Source: Bartonella taylorii 8TBB | Lineage (GTDB): Bacteria; Pseudomonadota; Alphaproteobacteria; Rhizobiales; Rhizobiaceae | Assembly: GCF_902825155.1 (NCBI RefSeq) | Contig: NZ_CADEAG010000005.1 | Location: 95,362 to 159,361 of the forward strand | Direction of reading: 5' to 3' | Length of the DNA: 64,000 nucleotides | Part shown: positions 10,267-23,341 of the stretch, piece by piece | How positions within the stretch are numbered: position 1 is the stretch's first letter | How the letters are laid out: each line of letters starts with the position of its first letter | Position numbers and translations under genes: made by a program | Notes under the pieces: generated by a model | What the model was told of the DNA's origin: nothing | The model's input: only the letters and a program-made list of their open reading frames with translations | Database searches by the model: none

Positions 10267-12984
10267 ATGGTCGGTTTAGGTGTCTTTGCACGTAAATTTT
10301 TTGGTTCAGCTCATGAGCGACGTCTCAAATTACTTCGCCAAAAAGTTGTACAAATTAATGCATTGGAAGAGCAATTCGTGAAATTAAGCGATGCACAACT
10401 CTGCCAAAAAACTGATGAGTTTCGTAAACGTCTTATGGAAGGTGAAACCGTTGATTTACTCCTACCAGAAGCTTTTGCAACTGTTCGTGAAGCGGCTAAA
10501 CGTGTTTATGATATGCGTCCTTTTGATGTACAGCTAATTGGTGGAATGGTGCTTCATGACTGCGGTATCGCTGAAATGCGCACCGGTGAAGGTAAAACAT
10601 TAATGGCAACTCTGCCAATTTATCTCAATGCATTAGAAGGAAAAGGCGTTCATGTCGTTACGGTAAACGATTATCTTGCTAGTCGTGATGCTGAAACAAT
10701 GGGAAAAATCTTCAGTTTTTTGGGGCTAACAACCGGTGTGATTCTTCATGATCTTGATAATGAAGCACGCCGAGCAGCCTATGCATGCGACATCACCTAT
10801 GCAACAAATAATGAACTGGGTTTCGATTATCTGCGCGATAATATGGCTTTTGATCGTAGTCAAATGGTCCAGCGTGGACATCATTACGCAATTGTTGATG
10901 AAGTTGATTCGATCCTCATTGATGAAGCAAGGACTCCCCTTATTATTTCTGGTCCTCTAGAAGATCGTACCGACTTCTACAACCTTATTGATACATTTAT
11001 TCCTGCATTGACTCCAGAAGACTATGAAATAGACGAAAAACAAAAAACAACAACCTTTACCGAAGTCGGTACTGAAAAAATCGAAAGAATGCTCGAACAA
11101 GCCGGACATCTTAAAGGTGAAAGTCTTTACGACATAGAAAATGTTGCTATCGTCCATCATATCAATAACGCTCTAAAAGCCCATAAGTTATTTGTCCGTG
11201 ACAAAGATTATATTGTTCGCAATGGTGAAATTGTCATCATTGATGAATTTACAGGTCGTATGATGCCAGGACGGCGTTATTCTGAAGGGCTTCATCAAGC
11301 CCTAGAAGCTAAAGAGCATGTTGCTATTCAACCAGAAAATCAGACTCTTGCTTCCATTACTTTCCAAAATTATTTTCGTATGTATAGAAAATTGTCGGGA
11401 ATGACTGGAACTGCCGCAACAGAAGCCGAAGAATTCAGTAATATTTATGGTCTTGAGGTTGTAGAAGTTCCCACAAACTTACCAGTACAACGTTGTGATG
11501 AAGATGATGAAATCTATCGAACAGCAGAAGAGAAATATCGTGCTATTGTGCGTGATATCCGTCAAGCACATGAAAAAGGGCAGCCTATTCTTGTTGGAAC
11601 AACTTCTATTGAAAAATCAGAACAATTAGCAGAACGTTTGCGCAAAGAGGGTATTTCCGATTTTAGAGTCTTAAATGCCCGCTATCATGAGCAAGAAGCC
11701 TACATCATTGCGCAAGCAGGGGTTCCTGGAGCTTTAACCATTGCAACCAACATGGCTGGTCGCGGTACTGACATACAGCTTGGTGGTAATGTTGAAATGC
11801 GTATCCGGCAAGAATTACAGGATATGCCCGATGGAGCAGAGCGGACAGCTAAAGTTGAAGAAATTAAAAAAGATGTTCAACAACTCAAAGAAAAGGCATT
11901 AGCTGCTGGTGGTCTTTACGTCATCGCTACTGAACGCCATGAAAGCCGTCGTATTGATAACCAGCTGCGTGGACGTTCTGGTCGTCAAGGCGATCCTGGT
12001 CGTTCCAAATTTTTTCTTTCTCTTCAAGATGATCTCATGCGTATCTTCGGCTCCAACCGTATGGATGGTATGTTGCAAAAGCTTGGATTGAAGGAAGATG
12101 AAGCTATTATACATCCATGGATTAATAAAGCCCTCGAGAAAGCGCAAAAAAAAGTTGAAGCACGAAATTTTGAAATTCGTAAAAATTTGTTAAAATATGA
12201 CGATGTCATGAATGACCAACGCAAAGTTATTTTTGAACAGCGTATGGAAGTCATGAATGCAGATGATTTAACAGACATGATCCTTGAAATGCGCAATGAA
12301 GTGGTCGAAGATCTCGTAGAAGCCTATGTCCCATCTGGAACATATTCTGAGAAATGGAATGTGAAAGCACTACAAGGGGAAATTCACCAACTCTTCAATC
12401 TTGAGCTTCCAGTAGAAGAATGGGCAAAAGAAGATGGAATTGCTGAAGAACAAATTTTAGAACGCATATCAGATGCTGTTACCAAACTTGAAAACGAACG
12501 TACTGAACGCTACTCTCCAGAAATTATGGCTTATTTTCATAAAGCTATATTACTTGAAACCATTGACATGTTATGGCGTGAACATCTGGTAAGTTTAGAC
12601 CATTTACGTTCTGTCGTTGGTTTCCGTGGTTATGCACAACGGGATCCCCTCAACGAATATAAAACGGAGTCATTTGAACTTTTCCAGAGCATGCTTAGAA
12701 ATTTACGCAGAATCGTTACTTCCAAACTCATGCGTTTCGAGATCGTTCAGCAATCCACAGAACCACTCAACCTTGAGCAAGAAGATGCTGATAACTCTGT
12801 TCCAAATGATCAAGATAAAGAAAATGCTCCAATCCTGTGGGCACAAACACAAGAAAATAGAATTGTTAACCCAGAAGACCGTGATCCAAACGATGTAACC
12901 ACTTGGGGAAAGGTGGGACGTAATGAGCGTTGTCCTTGTGGTTCAGAGAAAAAATACAAACATTGTCATGGCGCCTTCGTTTGA
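10267..12984 (+). CDS. secA: SecA, preprotein translocase motor ATPase
   Basis: SecA drives unfolded preproteins through the SecYEG channel with ATP. The 905-aa protein has Walker A ([14 protein letters not shown], about residues 100-115), the DEAD-like Walker B region ([17 protein letters not shown]), the GTATEAEEF and GTTSIEKSE segments, the second nucleotide domain motif [13 protein letters not shown] with [10 protein letters not shown], and the C-terminal zinc ligand tail [15 protein letters not shown] that binds SecB and phospholipid. The ATG at 10267 follows a GAGAAAGGG element. fur follows after 19 bp, suggesting cotranscription. Confidence 0.98.
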   Translation: MVGLGVFARKFFGSAHERRLKLLRQKVVQINALEEQFVKLSDAQLCQKTDEFRKRLMEGETVDLLLPEAFATVREAAKRVYDMRPFDVQLIGGMVLHDCGIAEMRTGEGKTLMATLPIYLNALEGKGVHVVTVNDYLASRDAETMGKIFSFLGLTTGVILHDLDNEARRAAYACDITYATNNELGFDYLRDNMAFDRSQMVQRGHHYAIVDEVDSILIDEARTPLIISGPLEDRTDFYNLIDTFIPALTPEDYEIDEKQKTTTFTEVGTEKIERMLEQAGHLKGESLYDIENVAIVHHINNALKAHKLFVRDKDYIVRNGEIVIIDEFTGRMMPGRRYSEGLHQALEAKEHVAIQPENQTLASITFQNYFRMYRKLSGMTGTAATEAEEFSNIYGLEVVEVPTNLPVQRCDEDDEIYRTAEEKYRAIVRDIRQAHEKGQPILVGTTSIEKSEQLAERLRKEGISDFRVLNARYHEQEAYIIAQAGVPGALTIATNMAGRGTDIQLGGNVEMRIRQELQDMPDGAERTAKVEEIKKDVQQLKEKALAAGGLYVIATERHESRRIDNQLRGRSGRQGDPGRSKFFLSLQDDLMRIFGSNRMDGMLQKLGLKEDEAIIHPWINKALEKAQKKVEARNFEIRKNLLKYDDVMNDQRKVIFEQRMEVMNADDLTDMILEMRNEVVEDLVEAYVPSGTYSEKWNVKALQGEIHQLFNLELPVEEWAKEDGIAEEQILERISDAVTKLENERTERYSPEIMAYFHKAILLETIDMLWREHLVSLDHLRSVVGFRGYAQRDPLNEYKTESFELFQSMLRNLRRIVTSKLMRFEIVQQSTEPLNLEQEDADNSVPNDQDKENAPILWAQTQENRIVNPEDRDPNDVTTWGKVGRNERCPCGSEKKYKHCHGAFV

Positions 12985-13003
12985 AAAACAAACAATTAAG
13001 AAG

Positions 13004-13420
13004 ATGAATAAAAAGCGAAACTATGAGCAGGAATTACGCACCGCAGGTCTAAGGGTAACACGTCAAAGACGCATTATTCTTGATATTTTGGCCGACACAA
13101 ATGATCATCCAAATGCGTTTGAAATTTTTCAGCGCGCTCACAAAATAGATTCTAGCGTTTCGCTTTCGACCGTTTATAGAACCATGAAAATATTAGAAGA
13201 AAACGGGACAATTCATCGTCATACTTTTAGTGGTGGACCATCCCGTTTTGAGCAAGCAGATGGGCAACACCATGATCATCTCATTGATGTGGAAACAGGG
13301 CAAGTTATTGAATTTCATTCTGATATCATTGAAAAACTGCAAGAGGAAATTGCTAAATCTCTTGGCTATGATATTATTCACCATCGCCTTGAACTTTATG
13401 GGAAAAAACGCAGTTTTTAA
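13004..13420 (+). CDS. fur: Fur-family metal-responsive repressor (Fur/Mur type)
   Basis: It is a dimeric DNA-binding repressor that senses iron or manganese. The 138-aa protein has a winged-helix domain ([16 protein letters not shown], then [16 protein letters not shown]) and a dimerisation domain with the metal site HHDHLID at residues 89-95. The CXXC structural-zinc motifs of enterobacterial Fur are absent, as in rhizobial Fur/Mur, many of which sense manganese rather than iron. The ATG at 13004 was chosen; upstream in-frame starts (12923, 12968) overlap secA and add residues unlike the family. Targets cannot be read from the sequence. The znu and nrd clusters nearby are plausible metal-linked neighbours. 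Confidence 0.88.
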   Translation: MNKKRNYEQELRTAGLRVTRQRRIILDILADTNDHPNAFEIFQRAHKIDSSVSLSTVYRTMKILEENGTIHRHTFSGGPSRFEQADGQHHDHLIDVETGQVIEFHSDIIEKLQEEIAKSLGYDIIHHRLELYGKKRSF

Positions 13421-13613
13421 AGTGACGGTTTCGCACGTATAATCAAAAATCTCTTCATGCAAAGCAAATTTTTCACAAGTTCTCCTTAAGAACCTACAGT
13501 TTTCATTGGCAAGAAAGTTTTTCTGCTTTATTACTCCTTTTTATATGATGCTATAAATACTCAATCATCAATATTACAATAAAAGTATTATAACAAATTA
13601 GGCCAATATTATC

Positions 13614-14689
13614 ATGGTTTCTTTGCCACAAGATCGTATGAAACAGCTTGAAAAACGCTTTGAAATAATTGAAAGCCAAATGGCTAAAAATCCAAATGCT
13701 GAAACTTATGTAAAATTAGCTTCTGAATATGCAGAATTACAGCCAATCGTTACCTTCATACGAACATTAAATGCTCTCCATACAGAAATAACAGAACTCG
13801 AAACTATGATCAGTGATAAACTAACAGATATAGAAATGCGTAACCTTGCTCAAGAAGAGCTACCATTATTATATCAGAAAACGGAACAACTTGAGCAAGA
13901 ACTTCAAATTCTTCTTTTGCCTAAAGATGTTGCTGATGAAAAAAGTGCTATTATTGAAATTCGAGCAGGAACAGGAGGATCAGAAGCAGCGCTTTTTGCC
14001 GGTGATCTTTTTCGCATGTATGAACGTTATGCCGCTTCTCATAACTGGAAAGTTGAAGTCGTTTCGCTTAATGAAGGGGAAGTTGGTGGATATAAAGAAA
14101 TTATTGCAACCATTTCAGGAAAAGGTGTCTTTTCTAAACTAAAATTTGAATCAGGTGTTCATCGTGTGCAACGCATACCTGAAACAGAAACAGGTGGACG
14201 TATCCATACGTCTGCTGCCACCGTTGCAGTACTTCCTGAGGCTGAAGAAATTGATATTGAAATTCGTCCAGAAGATATTCGTATTGATACGATGCGCGCC
14301 TCTGGAGCAGGAGGACAGCATGTCAATACAACTGATTCAGCTGTTCGTATTACGCATATTCCAACGGGAATTATGGTTGTACAAGCAGAAAAATCACAAC
14401 ACCAAAACCGAGCACGGGCGCTTCAAATTCTACGGGCGCGCTTGTTCGATATCGAACGACAAAAAGCGGAAAGTGAACGTTCAGCCTCCCGTAAAAATCA
14501 AGTCGGTTCTGGTGATCGTTCAGAACGAATTCGTACCTATAATTTTCCACAAGGACGTATCACGGATCACCGTATTAATCTCACTCTTTACAAGCTTGAC
14601 CGCGTATTGGAAGGAGATCTTGATGAACTTATTCATGCACTCATATCCGACCATCAGACAGCACTCCTTATGAAAATGGACAATCATGG

Positions 14690-14693
<4 letters not shown>
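13614..14693 (+). CDS. prfA: Peptide chain release factor 1 (RF-1)
   Basis: RF-1 recognises UAA and UAG stop codons and triggers peptide release on the ribosome. The 359-aa protein has the universal GGQ motif ([16 protein letters not shown], about residue 235) that reaches the peptidyl transferase centre. Its stop-codon reading loop in the preceding domain carries [14 protein letters not shown] downstream, and the [18 protein letters not shown] segment is typical of RF-1. Its GGQ glutamine is the substrate of PrmC, encoded by the next gene, which overlaps by 4 bp (ATGA). The order prfA-prmC is widely conserved. Confidence 0.97.
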
Positions 14694-18644
<3,951 letters not shown>

Positions 18645-18670
18645 GATCTGACCTGATTTCTGTGATTGTT

Positions 18671-19069
18671 CTATACCGATTGTTTCCAAAATCTTTCCAA
18701 TCCCTTCTTCACACAAATAACATCTTCATCAGTTCCACGTAACTCAAAACGATACAGACAAGGCACAAAACATTTTTCAGCAATAATTTTACTCGCTAAA
18801 TTATAATAGCAACCAAAATTGCGATTCCCACCACCAATGACACCACGAATAAACTTGCGGTTCTCTCTCTCATTGAGGAAACGAATAACCGCTTTCGGCA
18901 CAGCCCCTCTCCCTTCACCATCTGCATATGTAGGAACAGCTAATATATAAGGTTCATCAATTAACACAGACGGCTTTTTTTTATCAATCTTGAGGATTCG
19001 TTGATCAAGTTGAGAGACAAAATGTTCAGTATTACCCGTTGCGCTCGAATAATAAACAATAAGCCCCAT
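18671..19069 (-). CDS. nrdI: NrdI, flavodoxin-like activator of class Ib reductase
   Basis: NrdI is a flavodoxin that supplies the oxidant needed to build the dimanganese-tyrosyl cofactor of NrdF. The 132-aa protein has the FMN phosphate loop [12 protein letters not shown] near the N-terminus, the [16 protein letters not shown] segment and the [17 protein letters not shown] motif characteristic of NrdI. The ATG at 19069 overlaps the nrdH stop by one base (TAATG), so translation of nrdH and nrdI is coupled. Three extra residues from a start at 19078 are less likely. Confidence 0.96.
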   Translation of the reverse strand: MGLIVYYSSATGNTEHFVSQLDQRILKIDKKKPSVLIDEPYILAVPTYADGEGRGAVPKAVIRFLNERENRKFIRGVIGGGNRNFGCYYNLASKIIAEKCFVPCLYRFELRGTDEDVICVKKGLERFWKQSV

Positions 19070-19293
19070 TAAACACAAATACCACTAATCATATCCGGTC
19101 TAAAACCAGACCAATGATTTTCACCACAAACGACGACAGGAACCTGACGATAGCCCAGAGATTGAACAAAAATATACGCTTGTTCATCGCGGGAAATGTC
19201 TACAACACGATAATTAATGCCCTTAGCATCAAAGGCGCGACGCGTAGCGTCGCATTGAACGCAAGATGGCTTGCTATAAATAGTGATCGACAT
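19069..19293 (-). CDS. nrdH: NrdH, glutaredoxin-like electron donor
   Basis: NrdH is a small thioredoxin-fold protein that reduces the NrdE active-site disulfide. The 74-aa protein starts [20 protein letters not shown] with the redox pair CVQC and ends with the WSGFRPDMI segment typical of NrdH rather than glutaredoxins. The ATG at 19293 is preceded by a weak GAAAG. A TTG nine bases upstream is an unlikely alternative. It is the first gene of nrdHIEF. The nearest strong promoter signals and an NrdR-like box lie about 500 bp upstream (19806-19821). Confidence 0.94.
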   Translation of the reverse strand: MSITIYSKPSCVQCDATRRAFDAKGINYRVVDISRDEQAYIFVQSLGYRQVPVVVCGENHWSGFRPDMISGICV

Positions 19294-19805
19294 TTTTTTC
19301 AACTTTCATAATTTTAAAAAGACACCCCTCAAAGGGTATTAATTCTGATAATTTTAATAGATACTCAAGAATAACAAAAAACAGCGATTGTACACAAACA
19401 CATACGGTCATACTCTTGTTCAAACAACACATAGCTTTCTGAACATAACTGAAATCCCCATCAAATAATTTCAAAATTATGATGAGAATAAATGATCATT
19501 CTATAACTTAAATGGCAAAGCATCCCAGTTATAAAACAATCTTTTGCTTGCATTACAATTCCCTCCTGCTGTCTAAAAACTAATGTCCCCAGCAGCTGCT
19601 TCCCCAATGCTTAGTCTTACTCTTTCATGATAAAATCAACTCACAAAAACGAAAGGAAATTCCCCCAAGAGAAACATTCGAACAGAAACACCACTCTACT
19701 CTTGGTCAATAAACTCTTCGCGATCATATTATGGAAATAATTTAGACACCAAACGAAACACACTATACCCTCACTTGTGCTTATTTAGAATCACCAATCA
19801 TTTTG

Positions 19806-19821
19806 ATACTATATATAGTAT
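19806..19821. promoter_or_regulatory. NrdR-like box upstream of nrdHIEF
   Basis: ATACTATATATAGTAT is a perfect 16-bp palindrome that differs from the NrdR consensus ACACWATATATWGTGT only at the outer C/G positions. On the minus strand a TTGACG lies just upstream, and a -10-like sequence overlaps the box, so repressor binding would block a promoter reading towards nrdH. The usual second tandem box is not clear; an imperfect half-site (ACACTATA) begins at 19760. NrdR itself is not encoded in the window. Confidence 0.55.
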
Positions 19822-19908
19822 ACACCCTCTCTCTTTCGTCAAGGAGAATTCAACCATTATTTTGAATTTTCCACGATCTTCCCACTGAGATTCTCAACTT
19901 CTAAAACA

Positions 19909-19955
19909 TATGTAATAATATAACATTTTGTTGACAAACGTTATATTATTACATA
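19909..19955. promoter_or_regulatory. Double Zur-like operator over the znuC promoter
   Basis: TATGTAATAATATAAC (19909-19924) is mirrored exactly by GTTATATTATTACATA (19940-19955), with a 15-bp spacer that itself holds TTTGT-TG-ACAAA. Each arm resembles the alphaproteobacterial Zur site (TGTTATAATATAACA) with small changes. The right arm lies between the -35 and -10 boxes of the znuC promoter. The placement suits zinc-dependent repression. Binding by another Fur-family regulator cannot be excluded. Confidence 0.6.
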
Positions 19956-19959
19956 GATT
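19931..19959 (+). promoter_or_regulatory. Promoter of znuCBA
   Basis: A perfect -35 TTGACA (19931-19936), a 17-bp spacer and -10 TAGATT (19954-19959) predict a start near 19966, about 26 nt before the znuC ATG. The -35 box sits in the loop of the palindromic operator and the spacer is its right arm. Confidence 0.6.
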
Positions 19960-19991
19960 CCCGAGCTAAATAAGCAAAGGTGGTATAAATT

Positions 19992-20744
19992 ATGGGTCTG
20001 CATTTCGATAATGCAACATTAGGCTATGTAAATAGAATAGCTATAAAGAGTTTTTCAGCAAAATTAAAAGCTGGTTCGTTGGTTGCAATAACGGGTGATA
20101 ATGGTGCTGGAAAATCTACACTGCTAAAAGCTATCGCCGGTTTGATTAAACCTATCAGAGGTAAAATTACAAAACCGAAGAAAAGCCGGATTGCTTATCT
20201 CGCTCAGCAATGCGATATAGATCAAACATTTCCAATTGATGTGGAAGCGCTTATAAAAACGGGACTATGGTCTTTTTGTGGATTATGGAAAAACCAGCGC
20301 CCTTATTACTCTAAAATTCAGCATGCACTTGAAATGGTTGGGCTCACGACACTCGCCACTCGTTCACTTGACACACTATCAAGTGGCCAATTACAACGCG
20401 CCCTTTTTGCGCGTATTATTGTACAAGATGCTGATATTATTTTGCTCGATGAACCTTTTAATGGTATAGATTGTAATACCCAAAAAGATCTTCTTGCGTT
20501 GATAACCCATTGGCAACAACAAGGACGGACAGTTCTTACAGCACTCCATGATCCGCTCATTGTGCAAGAATATTTTCCCCATATGATTCAAATTAATAAA
20601 CAAAACGCCTTTTATGGAGAAACAACACAATTTTTCCATGACAACATTCATCACTTTATATCACCTCTCACATCCAACTCTTTTCATATTAGCGCACTAA
20701 AACGACATCTTCCCTTCAATGATTCTCGCTCTATTAGGCTATAA
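19992..20744 (+). CDS. znuC: ATP-binding protein of a zinc/manganese-type ABC importer (ZnuC-like)
   Basis: This is the cytoplasmic ATPase that powers metal import. The 250-aa protein has Walker A GDNGAGKST, the ABC signature LSSGQLQRALFARI, Walker B IILLDEPFNGID and the H-loop ALHD. It starts at the ATG at 19992 after an AAAGGTGG element. It is followed after 3 bp by the permease and then the binding protein, the standard ABC layout. The metal is inferred to be zinc from the His-rich loop of the binding protein and the Zur-like operator; manganese or iron (Sit/Yfe type) remains possible. Confidence 0.88.
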   Translation: MGLHFDNATLGYVNRIAIKSFSAKLKAGSLVAITGDNGAGKSTLLKAIAGLIKPIRGKITKPKKSRIAYLAQQCDIDQTFPIDVEALIKTGLWSFCGLWKNQRPYYSKIQHALEMVGLTTLATRSLDTLSSGQLQRALFARIIVQDADIILLDEPFNGIDCNTQKDLLALITHWQQQGRTVLTALHDPLIVQEYFPHMIQINKQNAFYGETTQFFHDNIHHFISPLTSNSFHISALKRHLPFNDSRSIRL

Positions 20745-20747
20745 TAC

Positions 20748-21629
20748 GTGTACGCATTTTTTCTTGCCCCCTTCGTTGAGTTCCATTTTATGCAAAGCGC
20801 CCTTATCGGTTCAATTCTCCTGTCCATCAGTGCTTGTCCTATTGGTGTATTTTTGATGCTACGCGGGATGAGTTTAACAGGAGATGCTATATCTCACGCC
20901 ATTCTTCCTGGTGTTGCCGCCGCTTTCCTGTTTTGTGGCTTTTCTCTCATATCTATGACACTTGGCGGCATTTTAGCTGGTGTTATTGTTGCGTTAGCAA
21001 CCGCCTTGATTTCGCGAAATAGCTTTCAGAAAGAAGACGCATCAATGACAGTCTTTTATCTTATTGCACTCGCAGCAGGTGTCATTATTGTTTCACTTAA
21101 AAATTCAACGATTGATTTGCTTCATCTCTTATTTGGCTCGGTACTTGCACTGGATACACAAGCCCTTTTACTGGTTACTACTATAATGCTCATCACAGTG
21201 TGCAGTCTCTGCATTTTCTGGCGCGCACTTGTAGTAGAAAGCTTTGACCCCCTCTTTTTTAAATCGCTCTCTCCATTGAGTAAATATGTTCATATATCAC
21301 TGCTCGGACTTGTCGTATTAAATTTGGTTGGTGGCTTCCAATCACTAGGAACATTACTTTCCGTCGGCATTATGATGATTCCAGCTATTACAGCTCGTCT
21401 TTGGCTTTCACGTCTGGGTCCTATCTGCGTACTTTCCACACTTTTGGGAATCATTTCTAGCATATGTGGCCTACTGCTTTCTTTCCACCTTTCACTTCCC
21501 TCTGGCCCTGCTATCATCATTACCGCAGGATTTATTTATCTTTTTTCCTGCTTCATAAGTCCACGCGGCTTTATTGTGGCATGGTTTCCCCAACTTTTTT
21601 ATACGTTCCTCCCCACCTTAAGGAAATAA
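20748..21629 (+). CDS. znuB: Permease of a zinc/manganese-type ABC importer (ZnuB-like)
   Basis: This is an integral inner-membrane permease of the ABC-3 family. The 293-aa protein is almost wholly hydrophobic with about eight membrane segments and the family motifs GDAISHAILPGVA and GTLLSVGIMMIPAITARLW. It starts with GTG at 20748, three bases after the znuC stop, and ends three bases before the GTG of znuA, so the three genes are one transcription unit. The likely cargo is Zn2+ (see the operator and ZnuA entries). Confidence 0.87.
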   Translation: MYAFFLAPFVEFHFMQSALIGSILLSISACPIGVFLMLRGMSLTGDAISHAILPGVAAAFLFCGFSLISMTLGGILAGVIVALATALISRNSFQKEDASMTVFYLIALAAGVIIVSLKNSTIDLLHLLFGSVLALDTQALLLVTTIMLITVCSLCIFWRALVVESFDPLFFKSLSPLSKYVHISLLGLVVLNLVGGFQSLGTLLSVGIMMIPAITARLWLSRLGPICVLSTLLGIISSICGLLLSFHLSLPSGPAIIITAGFIYLFSCFISPRGFIVAWFPQLFYTFLPTLRK

Positions 21630-21631
21630 TT

Positions 21632-22555
21632 GTGCTTAAACTCATTCAACAATTTGTTATGCTTGGCTCTCTCTACTTGCTTGCCCTTTTTCCATTTTCT
21701 GCTGCCGCACATAATAAGATTAGAGTTGTTGCGAGCTTTTCTATTCTTGCAGATTTAGTAAAAAATGTAGGAGGTGACAATATTTATACTACTACTTTGG
21801 TCGGTCCCAATGCAAATACCCACACTTATGAACCTACTCCCAATGATACCCAAGCTCTGAGAAAGGCACATATTATTTTCATCAACGGGCTTCATTTAGA
21901 AGGCTTCATTGACCGCCTCATCACAGCAAGCGGAACAAAAGCACTTCTTGTTGAAGTTAGTGCCAACATTCCCCTCCTCGAAATTAAAAATAAAGAACAT
22001 AGTGCCCAACATCAGCACCACAGTAGTATTGATCCACATGCTTGGCAAACTATCCCTAATGTCGAAATTTATATCAAAAATATCGCCACTGCCTTCTGTA
22101 AAATCGATCAACAATCCTGTGCAAGCTACAGAAGAAATTCCGAAGCTTATAGCCAAAAGCTTAAAGCAGCGCAAGAAAAACTTAAATCAAAGATTGCAAC
22201 CATCCCAAAAGATAAACGTGTTATTATCACATCTCACGACGCCTTTAGTTATTTTGCCCAAGAATACGGTTTTACCATACTTGCACCTCAAAGTGCTTCA
22301 ACAGAAGCTGAAGCGACTGCAGCAGATGTCGCCAAACTTATTAAACAAATTAAAACTCATAAAGCAGCCGCACTGTTTGTTGAAAACATCTCTAATCCTC
22401 GTCTCATAAAACAGATCTCAAAAGAAACAGGTTTAAAAATCGGTGGAACACTGTATTCCGATGCATTGTCGGACGAAAACGGACCTGCTGCAACTTATCT
22501 CGATATGATGGAACATAATGTTAATACTATTATCGATGCGACGACAAAACACTAA
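21632..22555 (+). CDS. znuA: Periplasmic metal-binding protein of an ABC importer (ZnuA-like, cluster A-I)
   Basis: It captures a divalent metal in the periplasm and hands it to the permease. The 307-aa precursor starts with GTG at 21632 behind AAGGA at 7-nt spacing. It has a signal peptide (LGSLYLLALFPFSAAA) and the family features PNANTHTYEPTPND (first His ligand), DPHAW (second His), TSHDAFSYFAQEYGF (third His) and LYSDALS near the end. A short His-rich stretch (EHSAQHQHHSS) precedes the second ligand; such loops are typical of zinc-specific ZnuA rather than SitA/YfeA. A frame extended to 21464 lies inside znuB. Confidence 0.87.
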   Translation: MLKLIQQFVMLGSLYLLALFPFSAAAHNKIRVVASFSILADLVKNVGGDNIYTTTLVGPNANTHTYEPTPNDTQALRKAHIIFINGLHLEGFIDRLITASGTKALLVEVSANIPLLEIKNKEHSAQHQHHSSIDPHAWQTIPNVEIYIKNIATAFCKIDQQSCASYRRNSEAYSQKLKAAQEKLKSKIATIPKDKRVIITSHDAFSYFAQEYGFTILAPQSASTEAEATAADVAKLIKQIKTHKAAALFVENISNPRLIKQISKETGLKIGGTLYSDALSDENGPAATYLDMMEHNVNTIIDATTKH

Positions 22556-23341
22556 GACAAATCAACAAAATCTATAATCAATCTACAAAGCATTTTTCTG
22601 TTATTTTTTAAAAATATCATCCTCTATCATTACCAATTAAATCTTTTACATCCAAAAACACCATGTATTCTTAAACTTATTTTCTTGTTTTTCAAATTTT
22701 TTAAATGCACATGCGCTCTTGAAAATATCTTACAACGCTAAAACAGATCGCTTTGGTCATAGATCAAGGATACTATTAAGCGCGCTAAAACATCTCATTA
22801 ACTTAAAAAACAAAGCTTGTTAGGCAGCTCCTAAAATGCAAACCAAAACATGATTTGCAAGTACACTTAAAAGTTTAAGAGAGAAATAGCTTCTGAATAA
22901 ATTAAAAAAATCCGCTTTATTAGGCATTATTATAACAAGCGTTATTACAATTGGAATGCACAATTGCCTCAAAACTATCATCCCCAATTATTAAGACAAA
23001 TAACACAAAAACTAAAAACTCTCTTGAAAAAAATAAATTTGAGTACGGCAATAGCCATAGCTAAATGGCATTTACTGTTTGCGTCCTTGATCTTCCCTTC
23101 TGCTTTACTCATTTGAACCATTTCAGTTTTTTTATCAACTGTTTACAGGGTAATCCCGTTAACATACGATAACTCTCAAAAAGGAAAAATAGATAAGTCT
23201 AAACAAATTTGTTTGACCTTTTGGTGGTTCCTGTTTAAATGGACAAACATATTTCTAAAATAAAACTGTCATGGTATGTTCATGTGTAATACCGTAAATT
23301 TAGAGGAAACCTGTATTTCATCACTTCAAAAGGGGGAGGCC
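22556..23341. other. Long spacer between znuA and ugpB
   Basis: This 786-bp AT-rich region holds no full gene. A 33-codon frame at 22893-22994 opens with CTG and encodes a signal-peptide-like sequence (NKLKKSALLGIIITSVITIG) ending shortly after a Cys; it looks like a gene remnant. Near the 3' end a partial Pho-box-like element (23266-23283) precedes ugpB. Confidence 0.5.
23266..23283 (+). promoter_or_regulatory. Possible Pho box upstream of ugpB
   Basis: CTGTCAT, four bases and TGTTCAT make an 11-bp repeat in which the first unit matches the PhoB half-site exactly and the second keeps only the TCAT end. A TAAATT lies 11 bp downstream (23295-23300), where the -10 box of a Pho promoter would fall. 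ugp operons are classical PhoB targets, which raises the prior, but the match is partial. Confidence 0.35.

Larger units (their letters stand above)
19294..19991. other. Divergent control region between nrdHIEF and znuCBA
   Basis: This 698-bp spacer holds the znuC promoter and double operator (19909-19959) and an NrdR-like palindrome (19806-19821). Between nrdH and the NrdR-like box lies about 510 bp with no gene-like frame except a 66-codon minus frame (19274-19474) overlapping the nrdH start, which is not called. A long 5' leader for nrdH is the simplest reading. Confidence 0.6.

Noticed and set aside
19274..19474. 66-codon minus-strand frame overlapping the nrdH start
   Set aside because: It overlaps the nrdH start, lacks a family match and a good ribosome-binding site; it is more likely part of the nrdH leader.
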